The notes under the pieces: model-generated
What the model was told of the DNA's origin: nothing
Database searches by the model: none
The model's input: the letters and a program-made list of their open reading frames with translations, nothing else
Made by a program: the position numbers and the translations under genes
Shown here: in pieces, positions 55,153 through 64,000 of the stretch
Numbering within the stretch: position 1 is the stretch's first letter
Layout: each line of letters begins with the position of its first letter
NCBI RefSeq assembly: GCF_900099645.1
Contig: NZ_FMTL01000002.1
Coordinates: forward strand, 250,334-314,333
DNA from: Pseudomonas peli
GTDB taxonomy: Bacteria > Pseudomonadota > Gammaproteobacteria > Pseudomonadales > Pseudomonadaceae
Direction: 5' to 3'
DNA: 64,000 nt

Positions 55153-55895
55153 CAGCAGCCTCTGGACTTCGTATGTATAGCAAGGCGCAGGCGCAGGATT
55201 CCCAGCACCAGTTGATCGAGCGCTACGCGCCCCTGGTCAAACGCATTGCCTATCACCTGTTGGCCCGCCTGCCGGCCAATGTACAGGTCGACGATCTGAT
55301 TCAGGCCGGAATGATCGGCCTGCTCGAAGCGTCAAAAAAATACGACTCCAGTAAAGGCGCCAGTTTCGAGACGTTTGCGGGTATTCGCATTCGCGGTTCG
55401 ATGCTCGATGAAGTGCGCAAAGGCGACTGGGCGCCACGTTCGGTGCATCGCAATAGCCGCATGGTCAGTGATGCAATTAGAAAAATTGAAGCCAGAACGG
55501 GCCGAGACGCTAAAGATCAAGAGGTTGCGGCCGAACTCCAATTGAGTCTCGAGGATTACTACGGCATTCTTGGCGACACTTTAGGCAGCCGCCTGTTCAG
55601 TTTCGACGACCTGTTGCAGGACGGCGAACACGGTGGGCTGGGTGAAGACGCTGGCAGCAACCACCTCGAACCTTCTCGTGATCTGGAAGATGAACGCTTT
55701 CAGGCGGCCCTGGCAGATGCCATTGCCAACCTGCCGGAGCGCGAGCGCTTGGTGTTAGCGCTATATTACGATGAAGAACTGAATCTTAAAGAGATCGGCG
55801 AGGTGTTAGGGGTTAGCGAATCACGTGTAAGCCAACTACACAGTCAGTGTGCCGCACGTTTACGTGCTCGACTGGGTGAGTGGCGCGCACATTGA
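55149..55895 (+). CDS. fliA: Flagellar sigma factor FliA (sigma-28)
   Basis: The ATG within the fleN stop gives 248 residues. Region 2 (RYAPLVKRIAYHLLARLPAN, then DDLIQAGMIGLLEA), region 3 and region 4 (LNLKEIGEVLGVSESRVSQL) are complete. FliA directs late flagellar and chemotaxis genes and is held by FlgM until hook completion. It precedes cheY by 85 bp. Confidence 0.97.
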   Translation: MTAASGLRMYSKAQAQDSQHQLIERYAPLVKRIAYHLLARLPANVQVDDLIQAGMIGLLEASKKYDSSKGASFETFAGIRIRGSMLDEVRKGDWAPRSVHRNSRMVSDAIRKIEARTGRDAKDQEVAAELQLSLEDYYGILGDTLGSRLFSFDDLLQDGEHGGLGEDAGSNHLEPSRDLEDERFQAALADAIANLPERERLVLALYYDEELNLKEIGEVLGVSESRVSQLHSQCAARLRARLGEWRAH

Positions 55896-55980
55896 GTTGA
55901 ATTCGCTGATGCTGGGCCGGTTTCACGATTAAAAGCGCATGCAGGTTGCTGCCTGCGTTTGGGACTGTACGGAGGTCGAC

Positions 55981-56367
55981 TTGGACAAGAACATGAAAAT
56001 CCTCATCGTTGATGACTTTTCAACGATGCGACGGATCATCAAGAACCTTCTGCGTGACTTGGGGTTCACCAATACCGCGGAAGCGGATGATGGCGTCACC
56101 GCGCTGCCCATGCTGCAAAGCGGTAGCTTCGATTTCCTCGTGACTGACTGGAACATGCCTGGCATGACGGGTATCGATCTGTTGCGCGCAGTGCGTGCGG
56201 ATGATCGCTTGAAAACCTTGCCGGTACTGATGGTCACGGCAGAAGCCAAGCGTGATCAGATCATCGAAGCAGCCCAGGCGGGGGTTAACGGTTATGTGGT
56301 CAAGCCGTTCACAGCTCAAGTGCTGAAAGAGAAGATTGAAAAGATCTTCGAGCGGGTCAACGGCTGA
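55981..56367 (+). CDS. cheY: Chemotaxis response regulator CheY
   Basis: A TTG at 55981, 5 bp after GGAGG, gives 128 residues ([20 protein letters not shown]). The ATG at 55993, the usual family start, would give 124 residues but sits 17 nt from the only good ribosome-binding site. The single receiver domain has phospho-acceptor Asp in [13 protein letters not shown] and Lys in YVVKPFTAQ. Phospho-CheY binds FliM and changes motor rotation. Confidence 0.95.
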   Translation: MDKNMKILIVDDFSTMRRIIKNLLRDLGFTNTAEADDGVTALPMLQSGSFDFLVTDWNMPGMTGIDLLRAVRADDRLKTLPVLMVTAEAKRDQIIEAAQAGVNGYVVKPFTAQVLKEKIEKIFERVNG

Positions 56368-56386
56368 TGTTTGCCACGAGGGTGCT

Positions 56387-57175
56387 ATGGAGCATAAAGA
56401 TTCCGTTCAAGGTGACCTTGAGTCGACCCTGAAATACAACGCTCGCCAACTGGTAGATAGCCTGGAACAAGGCAACTTTGGTGAAGCGGTACAGCTGATA
56501 CATGAGCTCAATAAGGCACGTGACCATGGTCTTTACCATGAAGTCGGTAAGCTGACTCGTGAGCTGCATAACGCCATCGTCAATTTCCAGCTCGACCCCC
56601 GTGTGCCACATGCCACTGAGGTTTCGCAAATTACCGATGCCACTGAGCGCCTGAATTATGTGGTGACGATGACCGAAAAAGCGGCCAATCGCACCATGGA
56701 TCTGGTCGAGCAAAGTGCCCCGCTGGTAAATGACCTCAGCGATGAAGCGCAAAGCCTCAGCGGTGATTGGGGGCGCTTCATGCGCCGCGAAATGAGTGCA
56801 GATGGCTTTCGCGAGTTAGCTAAGCGTGTGGAGCTTTTTCTCGCGCGAAGCGAACGCGACGGTGCCAAGATTTCTGCACACCTCAATGACATCCTATTGG
56901 CCCAGGATTATCAGGATCTGACCGGCCAGGTGATCAAGCGTGTAACGCAGCTGGTTACCGAAGTGGAAAGCAACTTGCTGAAACTGGTGCTGATGGCCAG
57001 TCAGGTTGATCAGTTTGCCGGCATTGAGCACAACCATGAGTTGCTCCGCGCCGAACAAGAAAAACAAAAAGAGCCTTCGCGTGGTGAAGGTCCGCAGATT
57101 CATGCCGATAAGCGTGAAGACGTCGCATCCAATCAGGATGATGTCGACGACCTGCTTTCCAGCCTGGGATTTTAG
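56387..57175 (+). CDS. cheZ: CheY phosphatase CheZ
   Basis: The ATG at 56387 (MEHKDSVQGDLESTLKYNAR) gives 262 residues, mainly helical. The catalytic region ILLAQDYQDLTGQVIKRV contains the active Gln, and the C-terminal CheY-binding tail is DDVDDLLSSLGF. CheZ removes the phosphate from CheY. It lies between cheY and cheA. Confidence 0.96.
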   Translation: MEHKDSVQGDLESTLKYNARQLVDSLEQGNFGEAVQLIHELNKARDHGLYHEVGKLTRELHNAIVNFQLDPRVPHATEVSQITDATERLNYVVTMTEKAANRTMDLVEQSAPLVNDLSDEAQSLSGDWGRFMRREMSADGFRELAKRVELFLARSERDGAKISAHLNDILLAQDYQDLTGQVIKRVTQLVTEVESNLLKLVLMASQVDQFAGIEHNHELLRAEQEKQKEPSRGEGPQIHADKREDVASNQDDVDDLLSSLGF

Positions 57176-57186
57176 GAGCACGTCTT

Positions 57187-59418
57187 ATGAGCTTCGGCGC
57201 CGATGAAGAAATCCTCCAGGACTTCCTGGTAGAGGCCGGCGAGATTCTTGAACTACTGTCTGAGCAGCTTGTAGAGCTGGAAAGTCGCCCGGACGACATG
57301 AATCTACTCAACGCCATTTTTCGCGGGTTTCACACCGTCAAAGGTGGTGCTGGCTTTCTCCAGCTCAATGAGCTGGTGGAATGCTGCCATATCGCAGAAA
57401 ACGTCTTTGACATCCTGCGTAAGGGTGAGCGGCGCGTCGACTCCGCGTTGATGGATGTGGTGCTGGAAGCACTGGATGCTGTCAACAGCATGTTTACCGA
57501 GGTCCGTGAACGTACCGATCTCACTCCGGCTACGCCTGAGCTGCTTGCCGCCTTGGCGCGTTTGGCTGAACCGGCGGGTGCTGATGATGCCGCACCCGTT
57601 GAAGCACACGCTGAGCCTGAGCTGGAATCTGAACCTGAGGTTGCAGTCGAGGTTGAAGAGGCCGCTGGCGATATCACTGACACTGAATTCGAGCAGTTAT
57701 TAGGCGCCTTGGGGGACTCACCGGCGCCAATGGCTGCGGCTGCAAGCAGTGATGAAATCACTGATGATGAGTTTGAGTCGTTGCTTGATCAGCTGCATGG
57801 CAAAGGCCAATTTGTAGCACCTGATGTAGCTGTAGCTCGCGCTGTGCCTGCTGTGGCGGCATCTGCTGCAACGGCCACGGGCGGTGATGAAATCACCGAC
57901 GATGAATTTGAATCGTTGCTCGATCAGTTGCACGGTAAAGGTCAGTTTGCGCCTCCTCCTGTATCGGCGCCTGCCGCACCTGAAGCGGTGGCTGAGTCCG
58001 CTGCTGCGCCGAGTGGCGACATCACGGATGATGAGTTTGAAGCACTGCTTGATCAGCTGCATGGCAAAGGCAAGTTTGTTGAGCCTGAAGCGATCAAACC
58101 TGTAACGCCTGCGTCGACTGCCAAGCCTGCAGAGCCTGCCAAAGCAGCCGCCAAACCTGCGGCAAAACCTGCCGCTAAGGTTGAACCTGCAAAAGCTCCT
58201 GCAGCTCCGGTCGCTGCGCCTGTTGCTGAGAAGGCTGCGCCGCCCAGTGAAGCGGAAACCACTGTGCGGGTCGATACCGCACGGCTCGACGAAATCATGA
58301 ACATGGTTGGCGAGCTGGTGCTGGTGCGAAATCGCTTGGTGCGACTCGGATCAAGCAGTGGCGATGAGGCTATGTCTAAAGCGGTGTCGAACCTGGATGT
58401 GGTGACGGCTGACTTGCAGACAGCGGTCATGAAAACCCGCATGCAGCCCATCAAGAAGGTGTTCGGGCGCTTCCCTCGGCTGGTTCGCGATTTGGCGCGA
58501 AACCTTAAGAAAGAGATCAACTTGGAGTTGGTCGGTGAAGAAACTGACCTCGACAAGAACCTGGTTGAAGCCTTGGCTGATCCGCTGGTCCACTTGGTGC
58601 GTAACGCGGTTGACCATGGCATTGAAACCCCGGAAGAGCGTGAAGCCTCAGGTAAGGCGCGTGGCGGTAAGGTGATATTGTCCGCCGAGCAGGAAGGTGA
58701 TCACATCCTCTTGTCGATCTCTGACGATGGCAAGGGCATGGACGCGGATGTACTGCGTGCCAAAGCCGTGGAAAAAGGCTTGCTGGATAAAGACGCGGCC
58801 GACCGTCTCAATGAGTTCGAATGCTACAACCTGATCTTTGCCCCGGGCTTCTCGACCAAGACTGAGATTTCCGATGTGTCTGGGCGCGGCGTTGGCATGG
58901 ATGTGGTGAAAACTAAGATTTCCCAGCTCAACGGCACGGTCAATGTGTTTTCGGTCAAGGGACAGGGCTCAAAAATCGTTATCAAGGTGCCGCTGACGCT
59001 GGCGATCATGCCGACACTGATGGTGATGTTGGCCAATCAGGCGTTTGCTTTCCCGCTGGTCAACGTGAACGAGATTTTCCACCTCGATCTGTCGCGAACC
59101 AATGTGGTTGACGGCCAGGAAGTGGTGATCGTGCGCGACAAGGCGTTGCCGCTGTTCTATCTAAAGCGCTGGTTGATCGGCAGTGCAGCACACGTGGAGC
59201 AGGGTGAGGGGCATGTGGTGATTCTCACTGTTGGCAGTCAGCGTATTGGCTTCGTGGTCGATCAACTGGTCGGACAGGAAGAAGTGGTCATCAAACCGCT
59301 GGGCAAAATGCTGCAGGGTACGCCAGGCATGTCGGGTGCAACCATTACCGGTGATGGTCGTATTGCCCTGATTCTTGACGTGCCGAGCATGCTCAAGCGT
59401 TACGCGCGGCGCATCTGA
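57187..59418 (+). CDS. cheA: Chemotaxis histidine kinase CheA with repeated linker motif
   Basis: This 743-residue kinase has a P1 HPt domain (1-110) with His49 in IFRGFHTVKGGAGFL. A long acidic linker (about 150-360) holds four copies of an ITDDEFE..LLDQLHG motif. P3/P4 contain ETTVRVDTARLDEIMNMVGE and the ATP boxes LVRNAVDHGIETPEER and SDVSGRGVGMDVVK. A CheW-like P5 domain ends the protein. A classic P2 domain is not obvious; the repeats may replace it. It lies 11 bp after cheZ. Confidence 0.96.
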   Translation: MSFGADEEILQDFLVEAGEILELLSEQLVELESRPDDMNLLNAIFRGFHTVKGGAGFLQLNELVECCHIAENVFDILRKGERRVDSALMDVVLEALDAVNSMFTEVRERTDLTPATPELLAALARLAEPAGADDAAPVEAHAEPELESEPEVAVEVEEAAGDITDTEFEQLLGALGDSPAPMAAAASSDEITDDEFESLLDQLHGKGQFVAPDVAVARAVPAVAASAATATGGDEITDDEFESLLDQLHGKGQFAPPPVSAPAAPEAVAESAAAPSGDITDDEFEALLDQLHGKGKFVEPEAIKPVTPASTAKPAEPAKAAAKPAAKPAAKVEPAKAPAAPVAAPVAEKAAPPSEAETTVRVDTARLDEIMNMVGELVLVRNRLVRLGSSSGDEAMSKAVSNLDVVTADLQTAVMKTRMQPIKKVFGRFPRLVRDLARNLKKEINLELVGEETDLDKNLVEALADPLVHLVRNAVDHGIETPEEREASGKARGGKVILSAEQEGDHILLSISDDGKGMDADVLRAKAVEKGLLDKDAADRLNEFECYNLIFAPGFSTKTEISDVSGRGVGMDVVKTKISQLNGTVNVFSVKGQGSKIVIKVPLTLAIMPTLMVMLANQAFAFPLVNVNEIFHLDLSRTNVVDGQEVVIVRDKALPLFYLKRWLIGSAAHVEQGEGHVVILTVGSQRIGFVVDQLVGQEEVVIKPLGKMLQGTPGMSGATITGDGRIALILDVPSMLKRYARRI
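57667..58077 (+). repeat. Four-copy in-frame repeat within cheA
   Basis: An in-frame motif occurs at 57667 (diverged, GDITDTEFEQLLGALGDS), 57751, 57886 and 58018. The last three share DDEFE-S/A-LLDQLHGKG-Q/K-F and are 43-45 codons apart, joined by Ala/Pro-rich spacers. Each copy is an acidic amphipathic helix, suggesting repeated docking sites. Confidence 0.8.
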
Positions 59419-59461
59419 TTGTTAGCGGCGCAGCTATCTGTGGCGCCGTTTAGGAGTGTTT

Positions 59462-60577
59462 ATGGCTGTTAAGGTGTTGGTGGTTGATGACTCCGGTTTT
59501 TTCCGCCGGCGCGTGTCGGAAATTCTTTCAGCCGACCCGAATATCCAGGTAATCGGCACCGCCACTAACGGCCGTGAAGCCATCGAGCAGGCGCAGGCGC
59601 TCAAGCCCGATGTGATTACCATGGATTACGAGATGCCGATGATGGATGGCATCACCGCTGTACGTAACATCATGCAGCGCTGCCCGACACCCGTACTGAT
59701 GTTCTCCTCGCTAACCCATGAAGGTGCGCGAGTGACGTTGGATGCGCTGGAAGCCGGTGCGGTGGATTTTCTGCCGAAGAATTTTGAGGACATTTCGCGC
59801 AATCCAGAGCGAGTTAAGCAACTGCTTTGCGAGAAAATTCATACGATTGCCCGCAGTAATCGTCGCAGTTTCAGCCCATCGCCTGTCTCTACTCCCGCAG
59901 CTATACCCGCTGCAGCAGCCAAGCCTGCGGCGCGTCCAGTAACCTCTGCCAGCACGCCAAGCCGTCCAGCTGTGGCGCCTGCCCCCGTTGTTGCCAGTGC
60001 GGCGCCAAAACGTAAATCCTACAAGCTTGTTGCGATCGGTACTTCCACCGGTGGGCCGGTTGCGCTTCAGCGGGTACTGACTCAATTGCAGGTGAATTTT
60101 CCAGCGCCAATCGTGCTGATCCAGCATATGCCGGCTGCCTTTACCAAAGCCTTTGCCGAACGTCTCGACAAGCTCTGCCGCATCAGTGTCAAGGAAGCTG
60201 AGGACGGTGATGTCTTGCGTCCCGGTCTGGCACTGCTCGCACCGGGTGGCAAGCAGATGATGGTGGATGCGCGGGGCGTGGTGAAAATCCTGCCTGGCGA
60301 TGAGCGCCTGAATTACAAACCCTGTGTCGATATCACTTTTGGCTCGGTCGCCAAGTCTTATGGTGACAAGGTGCTGGCAGTGGTGCTCACAGGTATGGGG
60401 GCGGACGGCCGTGAGGGCGCTCGCCTGCTCAAGCAGAGTGGAAGCCAAGTGTGGGCGCAAGACGAAGCCAGCTGTGTGATCTACGGCATGCCGATGGCTA
60501 TTGTGAAAGCCAACCTGGCTGATGCGATTTACCCGCTGGATGATATCGGCAGGCACCTGGCGGAGACCTGTATTTAA
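59462..60577 (+). CDS. cheB: Chemotaxis methylesterase CheB
   Basis: The ATG at 59462, after TAGGAG, gives 371 residues. The receiver domain (1-120) has Asp in [14 protein letters not shown] Pro/Ala-rich linker (about 140-180) follows, then the methylesterase domain with Ser in [14 protein letters not shown] and Asp in [13 protein letters not shown]. CheB demethylates chemoreceptors. Its stop overlaps the motC ATG. Confidence 0.96.
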   Translation: MAVKVLVVDDSGFFRRRVSEILSADPNIQVIGTATNGREAIEQAQALKPDVITMDYEMPMMDGITAVRNIMQRCPTPVLMFSSLTHEGARVTLDALEAGAVDFLPKNFEDISRNPERVKQLLCEKIHTIARSNRRSFSPSPVSTPAAIPAAAAKPAARPVTSASTPSRPAVAPAPVVASAAPKRKSYKLVAIGTSTGGPVALQRVLTQLQVNFPAPIVLIQHMPAAFTKAFAERLDKLCRISVKEAEDGDVLRPGLALLAPGGKQMMVDARGVVKILPGDERLNYKPCVDITFGSVAKSYGDKVLAVVLTGMGADGREGARLLKQSGSQVWAQDEASCVIYGMPMAIVKANLADAIYPLDDIGRHLAETCI

Positions 60578-61317
60578 TGGATGTACTGAGCCTTATTGGG
60601 GTCATCCTGGCGTTTGTCGCCATTCTTGGCGGCAACTATCTCGAAGGGGGCCATGCTGCGGCCCTGCTCAATGGGCCGGCTGCATTGATTGTGATTGGCG
60701 GTACCTTGGGTGCGGCTTTTTTGCAGGCACCCGTGCATGTGTTCAAACGGGCGCTGGCCATTATTAGTTGGATATTCTTTCCGCCGCGCGTGGACTTGGC
60801 CGGTGGTATTAATCGGGTGGTTGGTTGGAGCATGACTGCGCGCAAGGAGGGTTTGCTCGGTCTTGAGGCCGTGGCAGATGCCGAACCCGATCCCTATGCG
60901 CGCAAAGGCTTGCAGCTGTTGGTCGATGGCGCCGAGCCTGAGGCTATTCGCAGTATTCTCGAGGTCGATCTGTACACCCAGGAAGGCCGTGATATTCAGG
61001 CAGCCAAAGTGTTTGAAAGCATGGGCGGTTATGCGCCGACCATCGGCATTATTGGTGCGGTGATGGGTTTGATCCATGTGATGGGTAACCTGGCCGATCC
61101 AAGCATGCTTGGCAGCGGAATTGCCGTGGCGTTTGTGGCAACCATCTACGGTGTTGGTTTTGCCAACCTGTTGTTATTGCCGATTGGTAACAAGCTCAAA
61201 GCTATCGCTCAGCGCCAATCCCGTTATCGCGAGATGCTGCTTGAAGGCATCCTGTCGATTGCGGAGGGTGAAAACCCGCGCTCCATCGAACTGAAGCTGC
61301 AAGGCTTCATGGATTGA
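60577..61317 (+). CDS. motC: Flagellar stator protein MotC (MotA family)
   Basis: This 246-residue protein has four membrane segments of the MotA/ExbB type, with GGYAPTIGIIGAVMGLIHVM and ALLNGPAALIVIGGTLGAAF. The cytoplasmic loop carries charged residues that face FliG. Pseudomonas has a second stator pair, MotCD, encoded beside cheB. Its ATG overlaps the cheB stop, and motD follows after 12 bp. Confidence 0.95.
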   Translation: MDVLSLIGVILAFVAILGGNYLEGGHAAALLNGPAALIVIGGTLGAAFLQAPVHVFKRALAIISWIFFPPRVDLAGGINRVVGWSMTARKEGLLGLEAVADAEPDPYARKGLQLLVDGAEPEAIRSILEVDLYTQEGRDIQAAKVFESMGGYAPTIGIIGAVMGLIHVMGNLADPSMLGSGIAVAFVATIYGVGFANLLLLPIGNKLKAIAQRQSRYREMLLEGILSIAEGENPRSIELKLQGFMD

Positions 61318-61329
61318 TGGGGACACCTT

Positions 61330-62199
61330 ATGGCCCGCCGGCGTCATCAAGAAGAGCATGAAAATCATGAGCGGTGGCTAGTCTCTTACGCCGACTTCAT
61401 TACTCTGCTGTTCGCCTTTTTTGTGGTCATGTACTCGATTTCCTCGCTCAATGAAGGCAAGTACAAAATTCTTTCTGACAGCCTGACAGGGGTGTTCAAT
61501 CAACCTGATCGCGCTATCAAACCGATTCCGGTTGGTGATGAGCGTCCGCGGACCACGGAGCCGGACCGTTCCTTGGTTGATGAGGAAAGCGCTCAGTCTT
61601 CGGCTGATGATCTGCAGAATATTGCCAACAGTGTGCGCGAGGCTTTCGGCGACTTGATTCAGTCGGATCAGCTGAAGGTCAGTGGAAATGAGCTGTGGAT
61701 CGAGATTGAGCTCAGCTCTAGCCTGTTGTTCACCAGCGGCGATGCCATTCCTAACAATGCAGCGTTCGATATTATCGAAAAGGTAGCCAAAATTCTGGCG
61801 CCGTACGAGAATCCAATACACGTGGAAGGCTTTACCGATAATCTGCCTATTCAGACGGCTCAGTTCCCTACCAACTGGGAGCTGTCTACCGCAAGGGCTG
61901 CGAGTATCGTGCGTATGCTGACGATGGATGGGGTCAACCCCAGTCGCCTGGCAGCGGTCGGTTATGGTGAGTTCCAGCCCGTCGCGGATAACACCACCGC
62001 TGAAGGGCGCGGGCGCAATCGTCGCGTCGTGTTAGTGATCTCGCGTAATCTAGACGTACGTCGCAGCGTTAGCGGTGTGGGCAGTGCCAATGCTAAGCCT
62101 GATGCGGCGTTGCAACGTGCTGGCACGCAACCTGCAAAAGCCCCAGCAGCGCCGGTCCCGCAAGCGGGTGCCGTCAATCCCCCGTCGCCGGTCCCATAG
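61330..62199 (+). CDS. motD: Flagellar stator protein MotD (MotB family)
   Basis: This 289-residue protein has a single membrane segment with the conserved proton-site Asp in SYADFITLLFAFFVVMYSIS and a C-terminal OmpA peptidoglycan-binding domain (VEGFTDNLPIQTAQFPTNWE, TARAASIVRML). MotD anchors the MotCD stator to the cell wall. A Pro/Ala-rich tail ends the protein. Confidence 0.95.
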   Translation: MARRRHQEEHENHERWLVSYADFITLLFAFFVVMYSISSLNEGKYKILSDSLTGVFNQPDRAIKPIPVGDERPRTTEPDRSLVDEESAQSSADDLQNIANSVREAFGDLIQSDQLKVSGNELWIEIELSSSLLFTSGDAIPNNAAFDIIEKVAKILAPYENPIHVEGFTDNLPIQTAQFPTNWELSTARAASIVRMLTMDGVNPSRLAAVGYGEFQPVADNTTAEGRGRNRRVVLVISRNLDVRRSVSGVGSANAKPDAALQRAGTQPAKAPAAPVPQAGAVNPPSPVP

Positions 62200-62249
62200 G
62201 GTGGCCCCGTTCTCGGTCAGGCTGCAGCTGAACCGGGAGGATGATAACG

Positions 62250-63038
62250 ATGAGAGTCTGGGCAGTAGCCAATCAAAAAGGTGGAGTCGGTAAGACCACC
62301 ACATCAATCGCTCTTGCAGGCCTGTTGGCAGATGCCGGCAAGCGTGTGGTGATCGTCGATCTCGATCCCCATGGGTCGATGACCAGCTACTTCGGGCATG
62401 ACCCGGACAGCCTGGAACACAGCAGCTTCGATTTGTTCCAACATAAAGGCGCTGTGCCGCGCGGTTTGCCCCAGCAGCTGCTCCTGCCTACCAGTGATGA
62501 GCGTATCTCCCTGCTGCCGTCCAGCACTGCACTGGCCACCCTGGAGCGCCAGTCACCCGGGCAGAGTGGCTTGGGCTTGGTGATAGCCAAGAGCCTTGCG
62601 CAGCTTTGGCAGGATTTTGATCATGCGGTGATCGACAGTCCGCCCTTGCTTGGGGTACTGATGGTCAATGCACTGGCGGCAAGTCAGCAGCTGGTAATTC
62701 CTGTGCAGACTGAATTTCTGGCTGTAAAAGGCTTGGAGCGGATGGTCAATACCTTGGCGATGATCAACCGTTCGCGTCAGCAGGCGTTGCCGTACACCAT
62801 CGTACCGACCCTGTTCGACCGTCGTACCCAAGCGTCGATGGGCACGCTGCGTGTGTTGCGCAACAGTTACCCTGATCACCTGTGGCCGGCCTATATTCCG
62901 GTTGATACGCGTTTACGTGATGCCAGTCGGGCAGGGCTGACCCCGTCAACGTTTGATAGCAACAGCCGCGGTGTACTGGCTTATCGCGCCTTACTCAAAC
63001 ACCTGCTTTCTCAGCAGATTGCTGCTCAGGTCGCTTGA
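62250..63038 (+). CDS. parC: ParA-like ATPase ParC of polar chemotaxis arrays
   Basis: The ATG at 62250, 8 bp after GGGAGG, gives 262 residues; three upstream codons could be read from another ATG. A deviant Walker A (MRVWAVANQKGGVGKTTTSI) and VVIVDLDPHGSMTSYFG mark a ParA-family ATPase. In Vibrio and Pseudomonas, ParC positions chemosensory arrays at the flagellated pole together with ParP. It lies after motD and before the ParP gene. Confidence 0.9.
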   Translation: MRVWAVANQKGGVGKTTTSIALAGLLADAGKRVVIVDLDPHGSMTSYFGHDPDSLEHSSFDLFQHKGAVPRGLPQQLLLPTSDERISLLPSSTALATLERQSPGQSGLGLVIAKSLAQLWQDFDHAVIDSPPLLGVLMVNALAASQQLVIPVQTEFLAVKGLERMVNTLAMINRSRQQALPYTIVPTLFDRRTQASMGTLRVLRNSYPDHLWPAYIPVDTRLRDASRAGLTPSTFDSNSRGVLAYRALLKHLLSQQIAAQVA

Positions 63039-63092
63039 GATGAACGACTATGCTGAAGATATGGGCTCAAGTCTGTCGCTAGCGCGGCCGAT

Positions 63093-63106
63093 AGTCTGTA
63101 CAGACT
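63093..63106. promoter_or_regulatory. 14-bp perfect palindrome upstream of parP
   Basis: AGTCTGTACAGACT is a perfect palindrome 19 bp before the parP ATG. It lacks a loop, so it looks more like a protein-binding site than an RNA hairpin. It does not match the Pseudomonas LexA box spacing. Confidence 0.35.
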
Positions 63107-63125
63107 GTTATTGCGAGTTGTCTTG

Positions 63126-63965
63126 ATGAGTCGTCCTTTAGCCACCGCTACACGTTCGCAACAGGTCTTGCAGTCCTATTTGGATGGCTTGTTGCAGGAG
63201 GCTGCGGTCGAGTTTGTCGATAGCATCACGCTGGATGAATTCGAGGCCGCGGTGCTGGAAGAGCAGGTGCGCGATGCGCGCAGCATGCCGCAGGTGAGCG
63301 TGGCTAAGGTCAAGCCTCTGGCTGAGTTGGCGCCGCGTCCATTGGTGCTGCCCACTTTCGAGATGCCCACTGCGCACGTTGATGTTCACGTCGAGTCGCT
63401 GCCAGAGGTTGTAGAAACTGTTGTAGTGGCTGAGTCGGTGCAGTCAGAGCCGCAGATGTTGGTGGTACCTGAGGCGGTGCCGCAGGGGCGGCCTGAATGG
63501 GCGCAAGGGTCTTTCGAATGCCTGTTATTTGATGTGGCTGGGCTGACCTTAGCCGTTCCGCTGGTGTGCCTGGGTTCGATTTATCCCCTGGAGGGGCAGG
63601 AGCTGACACCATTATTTGGTCAGCCTGACTGGTTTCTCGGCATACTGCCGAGCCAGGCCGGTAACCTGAAAGTGTTGGATACAGCGCGCTGGGTGATGCC
63701 TGACCGTTATCGCGATGATTTTCGCGAAGGGTTGCAGTATGTAATTTCCGTTGAAGGTTATGAGTGGGGGCTGGCGGTGCATCAGGTCAGTCGCTCGATT
63801 CGGCTGGATCCCGACGAGGTTAAATGGCGCAGCCAGCGTACGCAGCGTCCGTGGCTCGCGGGTACGGTGATTGAACACATGTGTGCCTTGTTGGATGTCG
63901 CATCCCTGGCCGAGTTGATTGCCAGTGGTGCTGCCAAGCGCATGGCGGCCAAGCAGGTGCATTGA
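63126..63965 (+). CDS. parP: CheW-like protein ParP of polar chemotaxis arrays
   Basis: The ATG at 63126 gives 279 residues. An N-terminal variable region rich in Pro/Val/Glu is followed by a C-terminal CheW-like domain (about 135-275) with FECLLFDVAGLTLAVPLVCL and LAGTVIEHMCALLDVASLAE. ParP carries the AIF-type domain that links ParC to CheA and stabilises arrays. In P. aeruginosa cheW follows this gene; here it would lie just beyond the edge. Confidence 0.88.
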   Translation: MSRPLATATRSQQVLQSYLDGLLQEAAVEFVDSITLDEFEAAVLEEQVRDARSMPQVSVAKVKPLAELAPRPLVLPTFEMPTAHVDVHVESLPEVVETVVVAESVQSEPQMLVVPEAVPQGRPEWAQGSFECLLFDVAGLTLAVPLVCLGSIYPLEGQELTPLFGQPDWFLGILPSQAGNLKVLDTARWVMPDRYRDDFREGLQYVISVEGYEWGLAVHQVSRSIRLDPDEVKWRSQRTQRPWLAGTVIEHMCALLDVASLAELIASGAAKRMAAKQVH

Positions 63966-64000
63966 ATAACGCGGGGCTGTGCGAGGTGCGCAGCTTTGCA

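Noticed and set aside
63093..63106. LexA (SOS) box reading of the palindrome
   Set aside because: CTGTACAG lacks the eight-base centre of the CTGT-N8-ACAG box.
1..64000. CRISPR arrays, tRNA/rRNA genes and prophage
   Set aside because: No regularly spaced repeats, no tRNA-like stretches with CCA-end context and no phage structural genes were seen on reading. This was by eye, without covariance-model search.

Overview
The window is a chromosomal stretch of a Pseudomonas (sensu stricto) genome. The evidence is GC-rich codon usage, the order opdH-tctDE ... nadB-algU-mucABCD-lepA-lepB-rnc-era-recO-pdxJ (the P. aeruginosa order), and the single large flagellar/chemotaxis cluster fliEFGHIJ-...-fliKLMNOPQR-flhBA-flhF-fleN-fliA-cheYZAB-motCD-parC-parP. 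The species cannot be fixed from the sequence alone. I see no tRNA, rRNA, CRISPR array, prophage or complete insertion sequence.

Region 1 (1-6.7 kb) is a tricarboxylate uptake module. tctCBA encodes a tripartite tricarboxylate transporter (tctA runs off the left edge). It lies with an OprD-family porin (opdH) and faces the two-component system tctDE across a divergent control region with an 11-bp direct repeat. Region 2 (6.7-12 kb) holds an orphan periplasmic binding protein, an HDOD protein, ygfZ, sdhE, ygfX and nadB. Region 3 (12-16.4 kb) is the envelope-stress/alginate operon algU-mucABCD, preceded by two AlgU-type promoters. Region 4 (16.4-22.7 kb) is the translation, secretion, RNA-processing and repair operon lepA-lepB-DUF4845-rnc-era-recO-pdxJ.

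Region 5 (22.7-32.5 kb) is more accessory. It has cmoA/cmoB, a YhhN-family membrane protein, a MITE-like element ending at the stop codon of a chagasin-like (I42) inhibitor lipoprotein, a decayed gene fragment and an AraC regulator. Next comes a tight four-gene operon of unknown purpose: periplasmic cupredoxin, membrane EAL phosphodiesterase with a degenerate GGDEF, DUF3034 protein and truncated-haemoglobin lipoprotein. A second HDOD gene follows. Region 6 (32.5-35.2 kb) is a structured 0.7-kb leader region, putP with a Crc/Hfq-type A-rich motif at its ribosome-binding site, and a small VF530-family gene.

Region 7 (35.2-64 kb) is the flagellar/chemotaxis block. Four sigma-54 -24/-12 promoters with exact GG-N10-GC spacing precede fliE, fliK, fliL and flhA and divide the block into transcription units. 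Between fliJ and fliK lies a signalling cassette of a STAS protein, a response regulator fused to a PP2C phosphatase and HATPase kinase domain, and an HPt protein. It looks like a partner switch joined to a phosphorelay. The block continues through the export apparatus, the placement and number regulators FlhF/FleN, sigma-28, CheYZAB, the MotCD stator and the ParC/ParP polar chemosensory proteins.

The best candidates for an undescribed system are the cupredoxin-EAL-DUF3034-haemoglobin operon (27.2-31.4 kb) and the switch cassette inside the flagellar cluster (41.2-43.6 kb).
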